Assembly (NCBI GenBank): GCA_011503125.2
Contig: WWBZ02000033.1
Location: 2,914,001 to 2,978,000, forward strand
Direction of reading: 5' to 3'
Source: Botryosphaeria dothidea
Taxonomy: Eukaryota; Ascomycota; Dothideomycetes; Botryosphaeriales; Botryosphaeriaceae
DNA: 64,000 nt
In this document: positions 8,800-22,900 of the stretch, piece after piece
How positions within the stretch are numbered: the stretch's first letter is position 1
Layout of the letters: each line of letters begins with the position of its first letter
Translations under genes and position numbers: made by a program
The notes under the pieces: generated by a model
Told to the model about the DNA's origin: nothing
What the model saw: the letters and a program-made list of their open reading frames with translations, nothing else
Databases searched by the model: none

Positions 8800-11117
8800 A
8801 TTTCATCTCTTTTTGCCCTTGCGTGCCTTGTGCTGCATCTCCGGTAACCCCTCCTACAGTGCCCGGGATAGCCCACTGGGCAGATGGTGTGATGGTCCAA
8901 GTCGCTCTCGGAGCTTACTCCTTTTTCCAGCCCGGGACGGGGGCTTGGTGGCCACGGTGGCCACGGTGGGGTAGCATTGCATCCAGACATGCAGGGACTC
9001 TTAGGTGGGGCTGAAGAAAAAAGGGAAGCGAGAGAGAGGAAAACAGGCGGCGGCGGCAGCGGCAGCGGCAGCGGCAGCGGCAGCAGCAGCAGCCCACCTT
9101 TCCAAGAGGCTTGCAGAAGCGAACAAAAGCCACCTTCTTTTCCGCCTTTTTATCGCGCATGTTGATGGGGCGCGTCTTCAGCCTTACTTTTGAACTGAGG
9201 AACGATTGGTTGGACGGCGACGCTGCTTGCTCCGGTCGACCATCCGCTGCATGATTTGGCAGCAAGACAGGCGCGCGCGTCAACCTCCCGAGCGAGTATC
9301 CTGAAGCGAGGTGGAGTTGGAGGGGCTCTCAACGAACGACAGGCCCGGAGCTGGGTGCAGATGACATGGCTCCGATGGCCAGGGAAGCGTGTTGGCGACC
9401 CCACATCGGATACGCCGTTAGCCCCGCGCTGCTCTTGTCTTGGGTCCTGCACATTCCAGTTCGGGCCTGCGCGCGGAAACAAGTTCGGTTGCCGTCGGCC
9501 TTTGAACCGCCATCGGCGGAAGGGAAGTATAGGCGTCTGTGGAGGAGAAAAGGAAGGGAGAGGGGAGTATTAGGTTGCTTGTCGTGCTGCCTCGGGATTG
9601 CTCGTTCAGGACCAAGATCAGCTCTTTTATCTGCAAGCGCTGAAACCGCCGGCAAAAGGAAGCAGCAGCAAGAGGAGTCGAGCGTTCAGCATCTCCTGAT
9701 GTGTCGTGAAAGTGAGAGGACAAGCTCCGATCGAGCATGGCAGGACGCGTATGGACGCCGGCCAATGGCTGCCGGCCATTCGAGACGTATGCATTTGATT
9801 CACAGTAGTGGGATACGACTTGATATAGTTGCAGCGCAGAGCATGACAAAATTATCCACGTCAACTTTGTAAGTAATTCGAAACTACACGCAGCAGGTCC
9901 GTAGATGTAGTGAGGCTCTTGCAATTCTCTGCGAGAAGTTCATAAAGAGGCAGACCAAACCTGAAAGGACGATGACATGCTGATAGGTGGTACTCCATCG
10001 TTGATGTATTAGCATATGCATCGACCAATCTCAACATGTTTCCTGATAATGTAAAATCCAGCACCCCTGTCCATTCTTCTTATTCATTCAGCTGGGCTGC
10101 CTTCACCGGTTAGGACATCCCGAAAGATAAAAAGAAACTAAGATCGACTTGCCAAAGACAAACTCAATGCGCTGTCGAGCATATCCTCGTCTACGTGAAG
10201 GGATCGTCAGCCGAGGATGAGAAGAGAAAGAGAAGCCAGCGCCGATTGTTTCACGAGACAATCGTTCCCAGAAGAAGGTAATGTAGGTGTGGTAAAAGGA
10301 GGATTCAATGCCCAACACGCACGTACGCCGAATGCACAGTTGTCAGGTGCATGTCAGGCGCGTGTCAGGCCGACCAAGCCCCCCCTCCTCGGCTGTTGAC
10401 TCCTTGCTACCAAGTGGAAGGAACGCTAAGCATTTGGGTTGATTGGAAAGGTTCGAAGGATGAGACAGGGCTCAGGTGAACCGTTGGATTGGAAGTTGGG
10501 AACGAGAGAGGCGGTAAGGGCGGGTGCGGAGCACTAGCTTTCCGTGCCCTCGGTGCCCCAATCATGCTGACTGGCTGCCTGAGCCCTGCATGCACCCTTC
10601 TTCCGACGCCCGCTTTCGCATTGATATTATGTTCAGGGTACGAGAGTCGGTGAGGAGACACGGCAATTGCCAGCCGCCGTTGATCGAGCAGTTAACTTTC
10701 GGAGTTTGAGGTCGGCTAAAATCAGTAACACTCACTCATCAGCGTGCTGCGCCTGACTACGCGTCACCAGGGATCATCGTTACTTTGCATTGGATGCGCT
10801 CTAGCTCATGTTCTACTCCAAGTCTATCTGTGCTACGTAGCCACTGACCCGAGAAAGCTTTTCCATGTCCATGGAAGAGCGCCGCCACCCTTGCAAACCG
10901 ATCTCTGACCATCGAAAACCTTAGCTACCGACCAGGCTATACCTTGAATCGATTCCAGAACGAGGATTCCGTGAAAGTCGTTGTGATGCAACGGATACAG
11001 CTTAGTGCTTTCTGGCTTAAATGCCCCAAACGCCCATCTATACCCTCCCCCTAATCAGCGCTGTAGGTATCCTGGATGCTAATGCAGAAAGCAAATAACG
11101 AACAGATCGGCGTTAGT
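8800..11117. other. intergenic, 2.3 kb without a supported gene
   Basis: It contains the GGC/AGC microsatellite at 9046-9093 and several overlapping open frames of 100-170 aa (for example 9366-9872 plus and 9418-9924 minus) with no recognisable domain. The right end is the 3' flank of the Prp4 kinase gene. Confidence 0.4.
9046..9093. repeat. GGC/AGC trinucleotide microsatellite
   Basis: About 16 near-perfect trinucleotide units: GGC first, then alternating GGC-AGC, then AGC. It lies outside any supported gene, 250 bp past the tRNA-Arg gene. Confidence 0.9.
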
Positions 11118-13689
11118 TTAGACTTTGGTGCGATGAATGAACGGATGCTTGAGCGCCTCGGTCGGAGTGATGCGTTTCTCCGGGTTCAGATTGAGGCATT
11201 TGTCCAGGAGGTCGTGGAAGAGGTTGATCTCCTTGATCTCTGCCTCGGTGAGGCCTTTGGTGCTCCCGATTAAGCGGGACTTGAGATCACGGGTAGGTTT
11301 TACCAAATTAACCAGGCGAGTCACGTCCTATAGTATCGTGTCAGTATGTCTCATATCGGTAACGGCATCGGACCAACGCACCTTTCCGGTAATTTTGTCT
11401 GTCTCCACGCTCCTGAACATTTGAAGATTTGGCTCAAAGTGCTCATAGACGTATTCCGCCCAGCCCTTCTTGAGTAACTTCGGACTGATTTTACCGCGGC
11501 ACTCCTGAATGGAACGGAGCATCTGATTGTTGTCACGCCCAGTGAACAGAATCTTGCCTGTGTAAAGCTCGAAAAGTGTGCAACCAACGGCCCACATGTC
11601 GATGCCATAGTCGTGATTGATACCCAGCATGATCTCCGGGGCGCGGTAGAAGCGACTCACCAAAAGGCCGGCCGGAACCTCGCATTCTGAGATGTCTGCC
11701 GCGGAACCTAAATCGCAAATCTTGAGCACAGTCCGGTTTTCGTTGACCAGCATGTTGTCAGGTTTGATGTCCGCATGCACAATATTGCACTTGCGCAGCA
11801 GACTCAAAGCAATGAACATCTGCTGAGCATATGAACGGACGGCCTTCAGGTGTAGTCCCACATCACGCCCAAACTTCTTCAGAACTTCGCGCAAATTGAT
11901 GCTAAGATGTTCGAAGACCATGCAAAGGTGGTGCTTGTGATCAAACCACCTCTCGAGGCGAATGCAGTGACGCCTGTCATCCGGATCATTCTCGATAAGC
12001 TTTTCCAGCATCTCGATCTCCTTGACACCGGCTTTCCTCAGGATTTCGTCGTTACGGATGATCTTGATGGCGACTAGGTTGCCTGTCTTGATGTCCTTCG
12101 CGCGAACGACCTCCGAGAACACACCCTTGCCCAATCGAGCCTGGACCTCGTAACGATCATCCAGAAGCTCATTTAGGATGACCTTGTAGTAGCCCTGCGG
12201 GTCATCCCAAACATCCAGCATACTGCTGTCCAGTTTCTTGACTTGAGGCGCTTTCGCATCCTCCGAAGCCTCAGTTGGCTTGGCAGGGGTCTCAGCAAAC
12301 ATGTCGTCATCATCATCCTCAGCGAACATGTCAAAGTCATCCGTGGCTTTTTTCTTGAGAGGCTGTTCCTCAACCTTCGACTCCGCAATCGGCGCTTCGT
12401 GCGGTTCCGGCTGAACTTCGACCTCGTTGTAGGTTGCGGCAGAAACGTCATTGTTCTGATGTTGATCTCTAGCTCTGTCCTCCTGCGTATCCATGGTTGG
12501 ATCATAGTCAGCGGCCGATGGTTCTTCGCCATCTGTAGTATCAACGCGCTTGCGGTTGGCGAGTTCTTCATCGTTCTGGACTGCGACAACTGGAGGCGAG
12601 ACCGGCGCAGAACTGTCTTGTGGAGTACTGGGCGACACAATCATAGGAGACACTGTTGACATATTAGCGACCTGTAAGCCGGAAACAGGACGGAAAATAC
12701 GCACCGGAACGTTCATGTTGAGCACTTGGACTTTCAGCCTGCGGGGTTGAAGGACCAGACTCGATCCCGGGTTGCAAAACTTGAACACGCAGCGGCGTAG
12801 ACGAGCCCATGTACTTAGCTTTGATTGCTTCTCTCCTCTTCCGACGTCTTTCAACTTCGGCATCATAGTCAATAGGCTCTGGCTCTGGTTCGGGCTCCGG
12901 CTGGTGTTGGTCATGTTTGTCGACCATCTCCGCATCTTTAGAGGCTCCGTTCCGAGCTTCTGCAGATCTGTGGCTTTTCAGTAAGCCGTCATGGCAGAAA
13001 GTGTACAACGGTTGAACATACGCTTTGGCCTCAGAACCAACATCCTTCATGACAGCGTCCTGCTGTGGGGTACGGTTTGCGTAATCTTGAGGGGCAGATG
13101 TGTTTCTCTCGTTTCCCCTGTTGACTCGCTCAGTCCCTGAATGCTCCCGTGAGCGCCAATCTCTATTCTCGCGGACTTGCTGTCGCCGGTCTCTACGATC
13201 CGGCACATTCTCCCCGTTACGCCTGTCATGGCCTCTGTCAGGACCGCCGCGCCTAGGTGGCGATCGGCTTCGGGTGGAGTGCCGGTTATAGCGGTTTCGG
13301 TCGCGCAGATCTTCATACCGCGAGGAGAACCGGACAGAGTCTCCACGGTCTATGTCGGCATAGGACACTCGGTGACGGCGGTCGTCATCGTAAGAGCGCC
13401 TATCCTCGTAGCGGACCTTGAAGCGACGCGGGTCGTGGCGGTCTCGGTCAGAAAAAAAGTCATCGTCACGGCGACGCTTCTCCCCACGGGGCGAACGGTG
13501 TCTGTGAGGAGATCGCGAGCGGTAGCGGCGTGGAGCGTCCTCATATGGGTCCCTCGGAGAATTCGAATCTGATGCGCGGGGTCTGGATTGACGGTTAACG
13601 CTGTTGCCCGTCGATGATGGCTGAGCCGTAGTTGCCTTGTGGACCTCGTGTTCAGGGATTTCTCCCTCTGATTCAGAGCGCGAGCTCAT
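11118..13689 (-). CDS. prp4: serine/threonine protein kinase Prp4 (pre-mRNA splicing kinase)
   Basis: Four exons on the minus strand: 13689-13022, 12967-12705, 12652-11382 and 11327-11118, for 803 aa. The first 310 or so residues are disordered and rich in Arg, Ser and Asp, with SR-like stretches, as in Prp4 homologues. An acidic segment (DDFDMFAEDDDDDMFAE) precedes the kinase. The kinase domain starts near residue 475: DDRYEVQARLGKGVFSEVV, VAIKII, catalytic loop IVHADIKPDNML, KICDLGSA (DLG in place of DFG, as in this family), SRFYRAPEIMLG, and the C-terminal ITPTEALKHPFI. Prp4 phosphorylates Prp1/Prp6-type tri-snRNP proteins to activate the spliceosome. All introns are GT-AG (GTATGT, GTGCGT and GTGCGT donors), and the phases close. 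Confidence 0.95.
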
Positions 13690-16600
13690 TGCGACTGTTG
13701 ACCTAGACCCTTGCGGGACCTGATCTGCCTGGGATGGAGAGTGGTGTGATGGAGGTTAGCCAACGTCTTTCCGCAGTTTGCAGGCTTGACAGAAGTCGAA
13801 CCAGCGAAGTGTGTCCTTCCTCCTGAGTCCCAGCGTGGAGACTCGAATGCAGGTCTTACAAACGCAAGCTGACGTAGGAAAGACGAGAAGTGAGCGACGC
13901 GACTGCCGCGCGCGCGCAAAACCAGGATTGAGCAATGGGGAAGATGCAGCTGCGGGAATGTGACGCGATAATTGCGGCTGGTGCGCTCCACGGGGATGGC
14001 GTCCGTCGTCACTGCCCGGGCAGATCATGGACCAACGTTTCGCCGGCTGACTCACCGGCGCCTTTCACGCGTGTAACCCACCTGGTCGCTGAGCTCAGCA
14101 CAGATTGCCCGCGGGGTTTCTGATAATCTAAACGAGCGCCTCAGGCACCGACTCTTGCTGCCCACCACTGCGGATCCTCATGTCCACCTGCTTCTCTATA
14201 ATTGCATAGGGGAGCTCGCGTCCACGCCAGCGCGTCTCACTGTGCGAGAGCGACTCCAGCTTTGCTCCACTGCCCCGTCTCCCCGTCGTCCCGAAGTAAC
14301 ACCCCCCATGCCCAGGCACCGCACAAGTCGTGGCCGCATTGCGCAGCGTCCTGGACAGACCCCGTTCTGGACTTTGGCCAGAGATAATCTCGCGCTGAGC
14401 CGCGATTCAAGTAGCTTGATCTGCCTTCCCCAAAGGGCCCTGCCGCGCGCACGAGAATCTTCATCTACGTCCGGCAGGGCAAGACCCTCATGCATCATCA
14501 AAACACAACCGCTCCGGCGGGGTCAGCAATCTCCCGCCTCCAGCAAGCAGCTCCTGGCTACTCTGCCGTTGAAATGATACCACTTGTGGCCTGAGGACAC
14601 GGGTCTATGCGGAACGCTTGACTTCATCCAAGCTAGCTGCGCACGCTTCTCTTTTACCCAGAGCCAGCTCGCCGTCTGAAGAACTGACACCTCGATGCTT
14701 CGATCTAAGAAAAGTCGGACCCCTGTGCCAATAAAGCAAATGACTCGAAAGCCGAATCTCGAGGCGCGCTCATTGGCAACGGCTGGCAGAATGCATATTG
14801 GCGCAGTGAGAGAGGTTTCAGCTGGTACGCGAAGCCCGTCTTCGACCTTAACCAACCCGACCCACGCGAACGCCTCCCGATGCAACCTCGAATCTGTGCC
14901 GTTACGCCCTGGTGACGAAAGCTGTTGCAAACCGGGGAGCAGGGGATGGATCTAATCGGCGCCGCCGTTAGGCCAGGTGCAGTAGAGCGGCCGCTACACG
15001 ATTCATGATCGGCCAGCTACCTGCAGAAGCGGTTCACGCCGTGGCGGTCTGGCATTCGACTCCGCCGCGGGAGCCAACGCTCGCAAGCCTCGCAAAGCTC
15101 AGCTCCCGTCCCCAGCGTGTCTATTTTCCTACATGCCCGCTTCTGATTCGAGCCTCGCCGTCCATAGAAATAATTGGATCGCGGTCGGTTCCTCAGCTTG
15201 ACATGGATGCCTGCCCTTAAGTGCCGGTCGATCCTGACCAAGCTCGTGCTCAGAGCCGTCTACGGCCTCCGACGACCAGCAACACGATGCGGCTTGTCCC
15301 TTGATGATTTACACGCTCTACCTGGCTCGAGCACACGTCTTGCTGGTCGGCATTTGCCTGTCTGATATACGATCTTGGCGCCCATACTCACTTCCCGGGT
15401 AATAGAGCACCTCGCTAGCGATAGATACTATATTGTAAGCCTCAGATGGCGCAACGTCTACTTGAAGCGTCGGCCTTTGAGTTTGTGCCTCGGGTTGGAG
15501 GTGAGGCACAAATCGACTTTCTCCTCGGAACCTGATCCGAAAAAGCCAAGCTGCGAAAGCCAAAGCGGTTCCAGTCTAACTCGAGACGGCTTACCAAATA
15601 GGGCGATCCGCCACAGGCGAGATCCGGACGGGCTAACAGGGCGCTAGTAGCCATCAGGCGCGGGTCGGCGTCTGCTTGTAGGGCAAAGAGGACCCGACAG
15701 CAACCGCCTTACGGCTCGCCAGTGGAGCGGGCTGCTGTACATTCCGTTTTGGGATTATGAGCAAGATTGAGGGTGGAATGAAGGACCCACAGCCACACAA
15801 AGTTTTCACTGCTGCATCAACACCCAAGGGGGCGCCGGTGGCGAGTCGACACGCAACTGTCACCCGTGGCCCCAAGTCGCGGCTACCGAGAATGCGGGCG
15901 ACCTTTGCGACGCTACGCCTCCTAAGCGGCGCATGTCTTTGCGCGCGCGGAGATTTGAATCTGTAACCGCGGCCCGAGACAGCCGTACGAGGGGCGCGTG
16001 TTGAAAGGAGTTCTTTGGGCGTCTAAGTCTTTGGGCAGCGCTTCGCTGGAAGAGCGTCCAAGCTCGGTGCGTCACCACGAGGCATGGCGCTACCAATCTC
16101 TACTTTGGAACCGTCCGTCGCGCGGCTCTGCTGACGATGACACCAGCCCGGGTCACCAGTGTACCTCGCGTGGTTCTCTGACAACGGAGTTGTGCGAGGG
16201 CAGGTGGTAGGTGGTAGGGCACCGCTAGGATGTTGATCTGGCAACCCAATGGCGGATCAGCAGCAAGCATGTGAGCCTGGGCCGAAGCCGCATCGGCAAC
16301 AGATCGTCGAGATGTGGAGGCTCATCAGGCGACGGCAGGGAGACGGGAGGGCGATGAAGGGGCTTTGGAGCGTTGGAAGTGCGACGCCACGCACACGCGT
16401 CATGCAGCAGCTGTGGCTCGTGAGGGTGGCTGGTGGTGGTGGTGGTGGTGGTGGTGGTGGTGAGCAGTGGTTGCTTTGGTTGGAGTCGGGCCGATAGGAG
16501 GGTGTTCGCTTTCTGGTGGTGAGTGCTTGGGGAGACGGACGGAGGGTCCCAGGCACGCCTTGCGATCAACACTTGGCTTCCACCTCGAAGCACGCGTCCT

Positions 16601-18148
16601 ACCAGCGGCCTGAGGCTGGCGATCGAGGTCCAGACCACGCGCTTGTGGGGTAGCTCCCGGGACGGGCTGGGCTGCGGCTTGGTGATGGAGGACGTCAGAG
16701 TGCAGCGTCGCCATCAGATCTGTCGCGCACAGATTCTTGAAAGTGCTTCTTGGGCGGCGCCATGGATGGCAGGCGGAGCCAGCGCCTTTGGCCTTGCGCG
16801 CGCGCAGCTGGACGCGGCAGAGTGGAGCACTGGCGACTCGATTGCTGCGCCTACCGACGATCCCGCTCATCAGGGTGATGCTCGCAGGGTAGATTGCTGC
16901 TGAATCAGAGTCCCCTGCCTCTCCGAGGATGCGTGATGCTATATCTTGCGAGATCCGACGCGCACAGAGGCTTAGGTCGTTCAGGATTAGCTTACACTAG
17001 GCGACAGGCCAGCAGGGTAGCGTACCGGAAAGCTTGGGACAAGGACCACAGCAAGCGGCAGGCGTGCGCGGAGCGTGCTGGCGGCTCGAAACGGTGTGTT
17101 TGTTCCCCATCAGAGCAAAGGCAAACGGCCAGCTGGTGTCGGCTGCTGTCTTCATCAAAACTAGCGGCCGCACGTTGCCCCAGGGCCGGGAGAGCACACA
17201 GCTCCCAGCTCTGGCGCGCGGGTAGGGATCAAGGTGTCGGCGGGCAGATCGCAGCGGTCGTCGTCCCTCTCTGCCCTCTTTTAAACCATCCGCCTGCCTC
17301 TGCCCTCCGGATTACTCCTCGTTGAGAAGAAGGTGTGCCGCGCGCCGCCCACCTATTCGCCCGCCGCGCTCCGCCAGCATCGATTGACCGCCCTGTGGCA
17401 CCCGTTAGGAAGCAACTCCGCGTCTCCATTCCGGCGCCTGGGTCGGACGTCGCTAGGTGAGGACCCTTATGCGCGGTGGGCCGCCCCGTGGGCGCCATTG
17501 GGCGAGCACACCGCTGATGGTGACACAGGCCTCGACGGGTGTTGACCCTCTATAACCTGTGCAGCCGCTGGCGACCTCAGCGGGAGCACCACAGCTCCCG
17601 GAAAAGCCAAGGCCGCCGGGCTGGCGGTCGCAGCAGTAGGAAGATCGGCCATTGGACCCGTCGCGCCCGCCCGCCGTAGGCCACCCGCCCCGAGTGGCAT
17701 GCTTCCAGGTAAGCTGCCAGATAACTCATTCCAGAAGCGGTGCCTGGCCCTCGTGCCTAGCGTCGTGCTTAGACTTTCCCTGCCCTCTGCCGCCTCTTTG
17801 TGCTGCGACCCCGAGGCTCTGGCTGCGTATGAGGCGAAACACTGGGGCCTGCTGGCACCTGATGATGCCCAATCCAAGGTCCTATTTGCCTGGTCAATTC
17901 GGCGGAGATAGAGAGATCTTGTCTTTGTGATACTGACACAACAAAATGGCGTAGAACTTCCCATAGACCCGATCTTATCCTCGTCGGTGACTTCTGCCGC
18001 CGCGTCTTCGCAAAACCCATCCTCGCGCTCCAGCGCCGCCAGTCGCCCGCCACTGCTCCCCTCGAGATCTGCATCACACCCGGATCAGCGAGTCATTCTG
18101 TCATCCTCTAGTCATTCTCAGTCCTCTGCCTCTGCCCAAGCAAGTAAT
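13690..18148. other. large gene-free interval, 4.5 kb, GC-rich
   Basis: I see no coding region that joins into a plausible protein. Many overlapping 60-170 aa open frames exist on both strands, as expected in GC-rich sequence. The left end is the Prp4 promoter. The right end, from about 17927, is open in the frame of the transcription factor and may hold an upstream exon or its 5' UTR. Confidence 0.4.
16431..16461. repeat. GGT trinucleotide microsatellite
   Basis: About ten perfect GGT units in an otherwise non-repetitive gene-free interval. Confidence 0.92.
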
Positions 18149-19992
18149 ATGCCGGCCTACCAACAACGTCCATTGTTTCGACCTATCCAGGTCGGCCCTT
18201 CTCCTCCACAGCTTTCTTCTCAGTCGTCGGACAACACTCCGTCGCCAACCACCACCACGCCCAAACTCGGCTCCAAGCGAGGCCGCATTACCGCCATAGC
18301 ATGCGTGCCGTGCAAGAAGCGGAAGAGCAAGGTGCGTCATCAGCAACCCCGCCGCCAGGTCCTCGACTAACACTGTAGCCGCCTTCAGTGCAATGGCTTG
18401 CAGCCCGTGTGCAACACCTGCGCGATGAAGGGCTCGACCTGCAGTTATGACATGCGACAGGAACATAGGTGGCAGGGCACGTTGCGCGTGAACGTGAAGA
18501 AGCTGGAGCAGGAATTGGAGGAGGTCAAGTCGGTCCTGCCATTGCTCGCGACGTCGTCCCAGCGCGAAGCTGCAACACGACTCGCTCTCGAGATCCAAAA
18601 TAATGGCTTTTCCGAACACTCGGCCGAAGAGATGAGGAAGATACTAGAAGGGCCCAGAACAACGCGACCAGAGGCTGATGGCGGCGCCCCCGCCGTTGGC
18701 TCGTCGTCCTCATCGTCAATCGGCGGCGACCAGAAGAGTGACGTTACCGCGACGGCAGCAACACCAGAATCTATGCCCGCCTACTACTCCGGATACGAGC
18801 AGAGTGTTAGTCCAGGATTTGCGCAAGGTCTGCCGACGACGACCGAGGTGTGTTTCAGATGCTCCATCAATCCCAGGCGACGACCGGGTACCTAACAGGG
18901 CGTTGCAGGCACAATGGTCAACCCATCCCCTCCTAACAACAGGTGACAGTGGCGTCTGGATGCCCGACGGAACCTTCTCTCCTCCACATGTTCAGGCTTC
19001 GCCCTACCGGGAGGACTCGGGCGCTCCCGCGGTGTTGCCGCAAGGAAAGTTGGTTGCCCAATACCACCTAGCATCGTCAATCACGACGATGAGAGTGTTC
19101 ACTGACCTTCACCATAGCAAACAGGCCATCCTCGGATCCGGAGCGTCGCCCATACCAATCGCAGCCCACGCCATGAACCATCCGACCATGAACTTTCAAC
19201 CCAATTTGACCCATGGATCGTCCATAAATCCAGTGACGTACACCTATTCGACATTCCGGGAAGGAAAGAGACAAGCACGAGCAGATGGAGAATCCGATCA
19301 GAAGGTGTTTGGACAGCGAGAAAATGACATCCACGCGCTCCTCAGTGGAGAGACCGATTTCGATCCCCAACAACCCTTGTCCGTGTGGGCACCGAGAGTT
19401 GCCAACGTTTTTTTCCACGGGGTGGCGATCCCAGAGAGACTTGCGGCCTGCGAGATTCTTAAGGAGGTTATGATGGTATGGGTCCAGAGGCATTCTAGTC
19501 CAGCAGTGGGCGGGTGCTTCCACCTAATATAGAAGATCCAACTGACGAGAGAAATAGTGGCAAATCTGTCCGAGCCGGCAAAACCTGGAAAGGCTTCCAG
19601 AGTGGGCGAGACCGACGCAGTTCCAGCAGGTCATTCCGCATGATCCGACAATCGACTTCCTCCCTTGGTACGTGTGGCGGGCCGAAGCGTAGTTCGGCGA
19701 GAAATCCGATTCGAGTGGCTGCTAACAGTCGGCCCATAGGCCTGCCGTCCGAGACTTCTTCCTGCACAACCCTGAGCACCACGTGGCAGGTGTCCTCGTG
19801 AATCACTTGTCGCTGAACTGGCACCACGAGGAATCCCACACCGTTTACTGCGACTCCAATACCGGCAGCCTAGCGTTGTCGCCTGCCTTCCGTGAGCACA
19901 TCAGCAACCTGAATAATTGGACCGTCGCTCCGGAGTTATTCGAGCAAATGCCGTTCCTGATGGGCAAACTTCGAGCTACCGGCATGCATTGA
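18149..19992 (+). CDS. Zn2Cys6 transcription factor with C-terminal DUF3425-type region
   Basis: Five exons: 18149-18331, 18389-18847, 18909-19475, 19558-19667 and 19740-19992, for 523 aa. The binuclear zinc cluster is split by intron 1 and reads CVPCKKRKSKCNG then CNTCAMKGSTC, spacing C2C6C6C2C6C. It is followed by a short coiled-coil linker, VNVKKLEQELEEVKSVLPLL. The C-terminal part carries FLPWPAVRDFFLHNPEHH, which I read as the DUF3425 signature of fungal regulators. It is presumably a nuclear DNA-binding factor; target genes are unknown. The frame is open upstream to 17927 but has no ATG there, so 18149 is the first usable start unless an upstream exon exists. A weaker extra intron (about 19052-19116) would break the frame and was not used. 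Confidence 0.88.
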
Positions 19993-22900
19993 TTGCGAGC
20001 GCTCTAATATCCAAGGTAACAACAGACGGTCCTTCAAAAGCTCGGCTGGAACTATCATGGTGAAAAGGCTTTCGACATGGTCTTTTGTGGCGAGGCTTCC
20101 GATCTCCTGGACATAAGAGCGAGATGTCTTCGACGAAAAGAGAGGAACGGTATCCGAAGGGTTTCAGAAATTCCAACCTCCGATATCATGGGAGGATTTA
20201 TTGGATATCTGTGGTAATGGGCAGCGAAAAACAAAAACAATTGCCAGAACCAATTGTTTCGGAAGGTTCTTCTTCCTTTGTTTCTTTTACTGTTCTTGCC
20301 TTCAGTGCCGGTAATATGTGCTATTTTCACACATAGTTTCCATTGGAGGGCTTGCTTTGAGGCAATCATTTATCCAATGAATCCTGCGTGTGAATTGCAT
20401 ATGCTTTGTCGTGCATTGTTGTTTGATCCCTCTGCGAGCCGACTCTTTGACCATCAAGATCGTTCAATTTGTACAGACCTCTGTTGAGACATGTTGTATT
20501 TCTTTTTCCTTTCCAATCATTTCTTCGCTTGTCTTTTTCGAATGCTTGTCTGCCAGCTACACTGTCGTTGCGTTTTCCGTTCTTGCTTGTTTTTTTAAAG
20601 TCGAATTTTTCCAGGTGTGTTATTTGCTGTGCGCGCCTACGGGCCAAAGGGAGCAAGCGTGGCGCTTAAGAGGAGGGAACCCTTTTTCCGGTGTTAGTCC
20701 TGTTTCCTGACGGGCGTAAAATTCCAACAGAACCATGGAATTCTGGAGTTGATGTGGGATAGAGCTCCTATTCGGCTCCGACAAGGAGAGACCAGTGGTT
20801 CTCCAAGCGAGCCTCTTTTCAGCTCTTTCCAGCGTGTGTGCCTCCTTTATGCAAGGTTCCTCGATCCAATTTGTGTGATATACAATGCCAGGCCCGGAAA
20901 GGATGGAATGTGAAGCTGCAGGCTCGGGGAGGAAGCGGGGGGAGGGAGGGAATGGGGGAGGAGCAGCATGTACATAAATAAATATGGGGAAAAGCACCGT
21001 CAGAAAGCCGGACACCATCGGCCAAGCTTTTTGGGTTGTGTAGGAGCAAGGCCCGGTGGTAGCCAGCTCAGATAGCGCAGCGGCTCATGGGCGCGTTCCA
21101 AACGTGCCCGGTCTGGCTGAATGCACGGCTAACGATATCCCGCATGCTATTATTCACTACACCAGCCAACCAGAGACGAACGCGGCGCAAACGAGGGGCG
21201 AGAAGGCTCGGGCTCCCTCTTGTTCTTTGTCGTGCGGCGGCGAGACAGACGTCTGATCGGATTTACAATACATATGCACAGCCCTCGCCGCACAGCCCTT
21301 GCTCGCTCGCTCGCTCGCATGTGCCCTACCCACACACGTCCCTCCTCCGATCTTCGCCCTTTGCGTCACGGCGCACCAGGCTCGCAGGCATCGTCAGCTG
21401 TTTTTAAGTATTCGTCCCAATTTCCACCCTCAACCTCGTACCATTTCACCTACCATGCACACACGCGGCACGCCTGATGGGCATCGACAACGCAGAGACC
21501 GGCGCACTCTCGGCCCAGCCCAAAACGCATTCGAGCCCAGGCGCGGGGCCTTGAGGCACGCGCTCAGAGGAAACCCAGTGCCTGATTACCCGATTTGTCC
21601 AAATCAGGGGGTAAGAAAAAGAAAAAACAGCAGCAAAATCTCGATTGCGGTTGGCACGACGGCTGCTGCAGGGTCCAAAGAGTAATGAGCATCGCGAGAT
21701 AAACCCTAGCTCTTATTCTCGGCCCACTTTTGAACCAGAGCGGTGCTCCCGCCCGGGTCCGGCGATTTTCGACCGAACCCAGAGGCTGGAGGCTGTGGAT
21801 GAGCATTATTCGCTGCCGGCAGAGAGCTCCGAACCACTACGGCGGTACCGCCATGTCCTGGAATCTTGCTCAGGCATGTACATACATACGTAACAAGATG
21901 TGCCTGCTCCCTTCAGCCGCGCTTCTGGCAACTGTCCCGAGGTCTTGCAGTGCGTTGTCAGCCTTTGTACGACGTTGGGTCGCTTGGCAACGGGAACGCA
22001 GCCTTGTCTCGTCGTCGGCATAGGCATTTCTCTTGTGGCTTGGGAATCGCCCATGCAGTCATCACAGTGCATAATGACGGAGCAGACACGGGGAAAGAGT
22101 GGATCACCCGTGTCCATGTGGAATTCACGTTTTGAATACGTACCTCTTCAGTCGAAGGGGGTGATCTTTCTCACATGCCGTTACTGCATCACCGGGACCC
22201 GTCACCGTGGCTTCATGCAGTTACCCAAAACAGATCATCATAAGCGAGTGAGCGACGGGCCGTTTGATGGGTGAGAACGTTCGCCTTGCGTTGTCGCCAA
22301 TAAAGAAGCTTGGGCGCCTTAAGAGAAGAGAGACCAACATCACCTCCGCTCTCCGCAAGGACCGTTCTGTTTTCCCGGCCTGGCAGGTCCACGCGGCCCG
22401 TATGCCGTATCCAATTGTGATGGTGAATTTCTGCTTTCTTTTTTGACCCTGTGCTTATGCACGGATGGCCAAAGGCCACGATCGTCATTGGAAGTGCTCG
22501 TGCTTTGAGCGAAGCGTGCGAGAGTGATGCAATTTTTTGGCCGGGGTCAGAATCCTCCTGGTGGTCGAAACAGCACATCCCCGTCTCGGAGGCCGCGGCG
22601 ACGCCCGTTTGTATAATCGCCTCGGTGGAGGGGGACGAAACAATACGCACCGCCATTGCAGGCCCACCAATAGAAGTAGCAACCGTCTCCAGGGCCGTGT
22701 CCGGCCGTCCGAGATCGTCGTGGCTGGTTATGCAAAGCAAACCCGTTCAGCAGGCTGAAAAGCAAGTTCCCCAACGCCTGCGCCGCACGCGAGCCATACC
22801 AGCCCAATCGGCAAGCTTGCGGTAGGCGGGCCGTATCGAGTGACCCAGTTCGCTCTGCAAGCCATCTGAAACACACAGCACTAGTCCAATCACTGATCAT

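Noticed and set aside
14118..14128. GATAA site resembling the iron-repressor motif upstream of prp4
   Set aside because: It differs from ATCWGATAA at one position and is not near an iron gene.
17927..18148. Upstream N-terminal extension of the C6 transcription factor
   Set aside because: The frame is open but starts with GTG and has no ATG before 18149; an upstream exon is possible but not visible.
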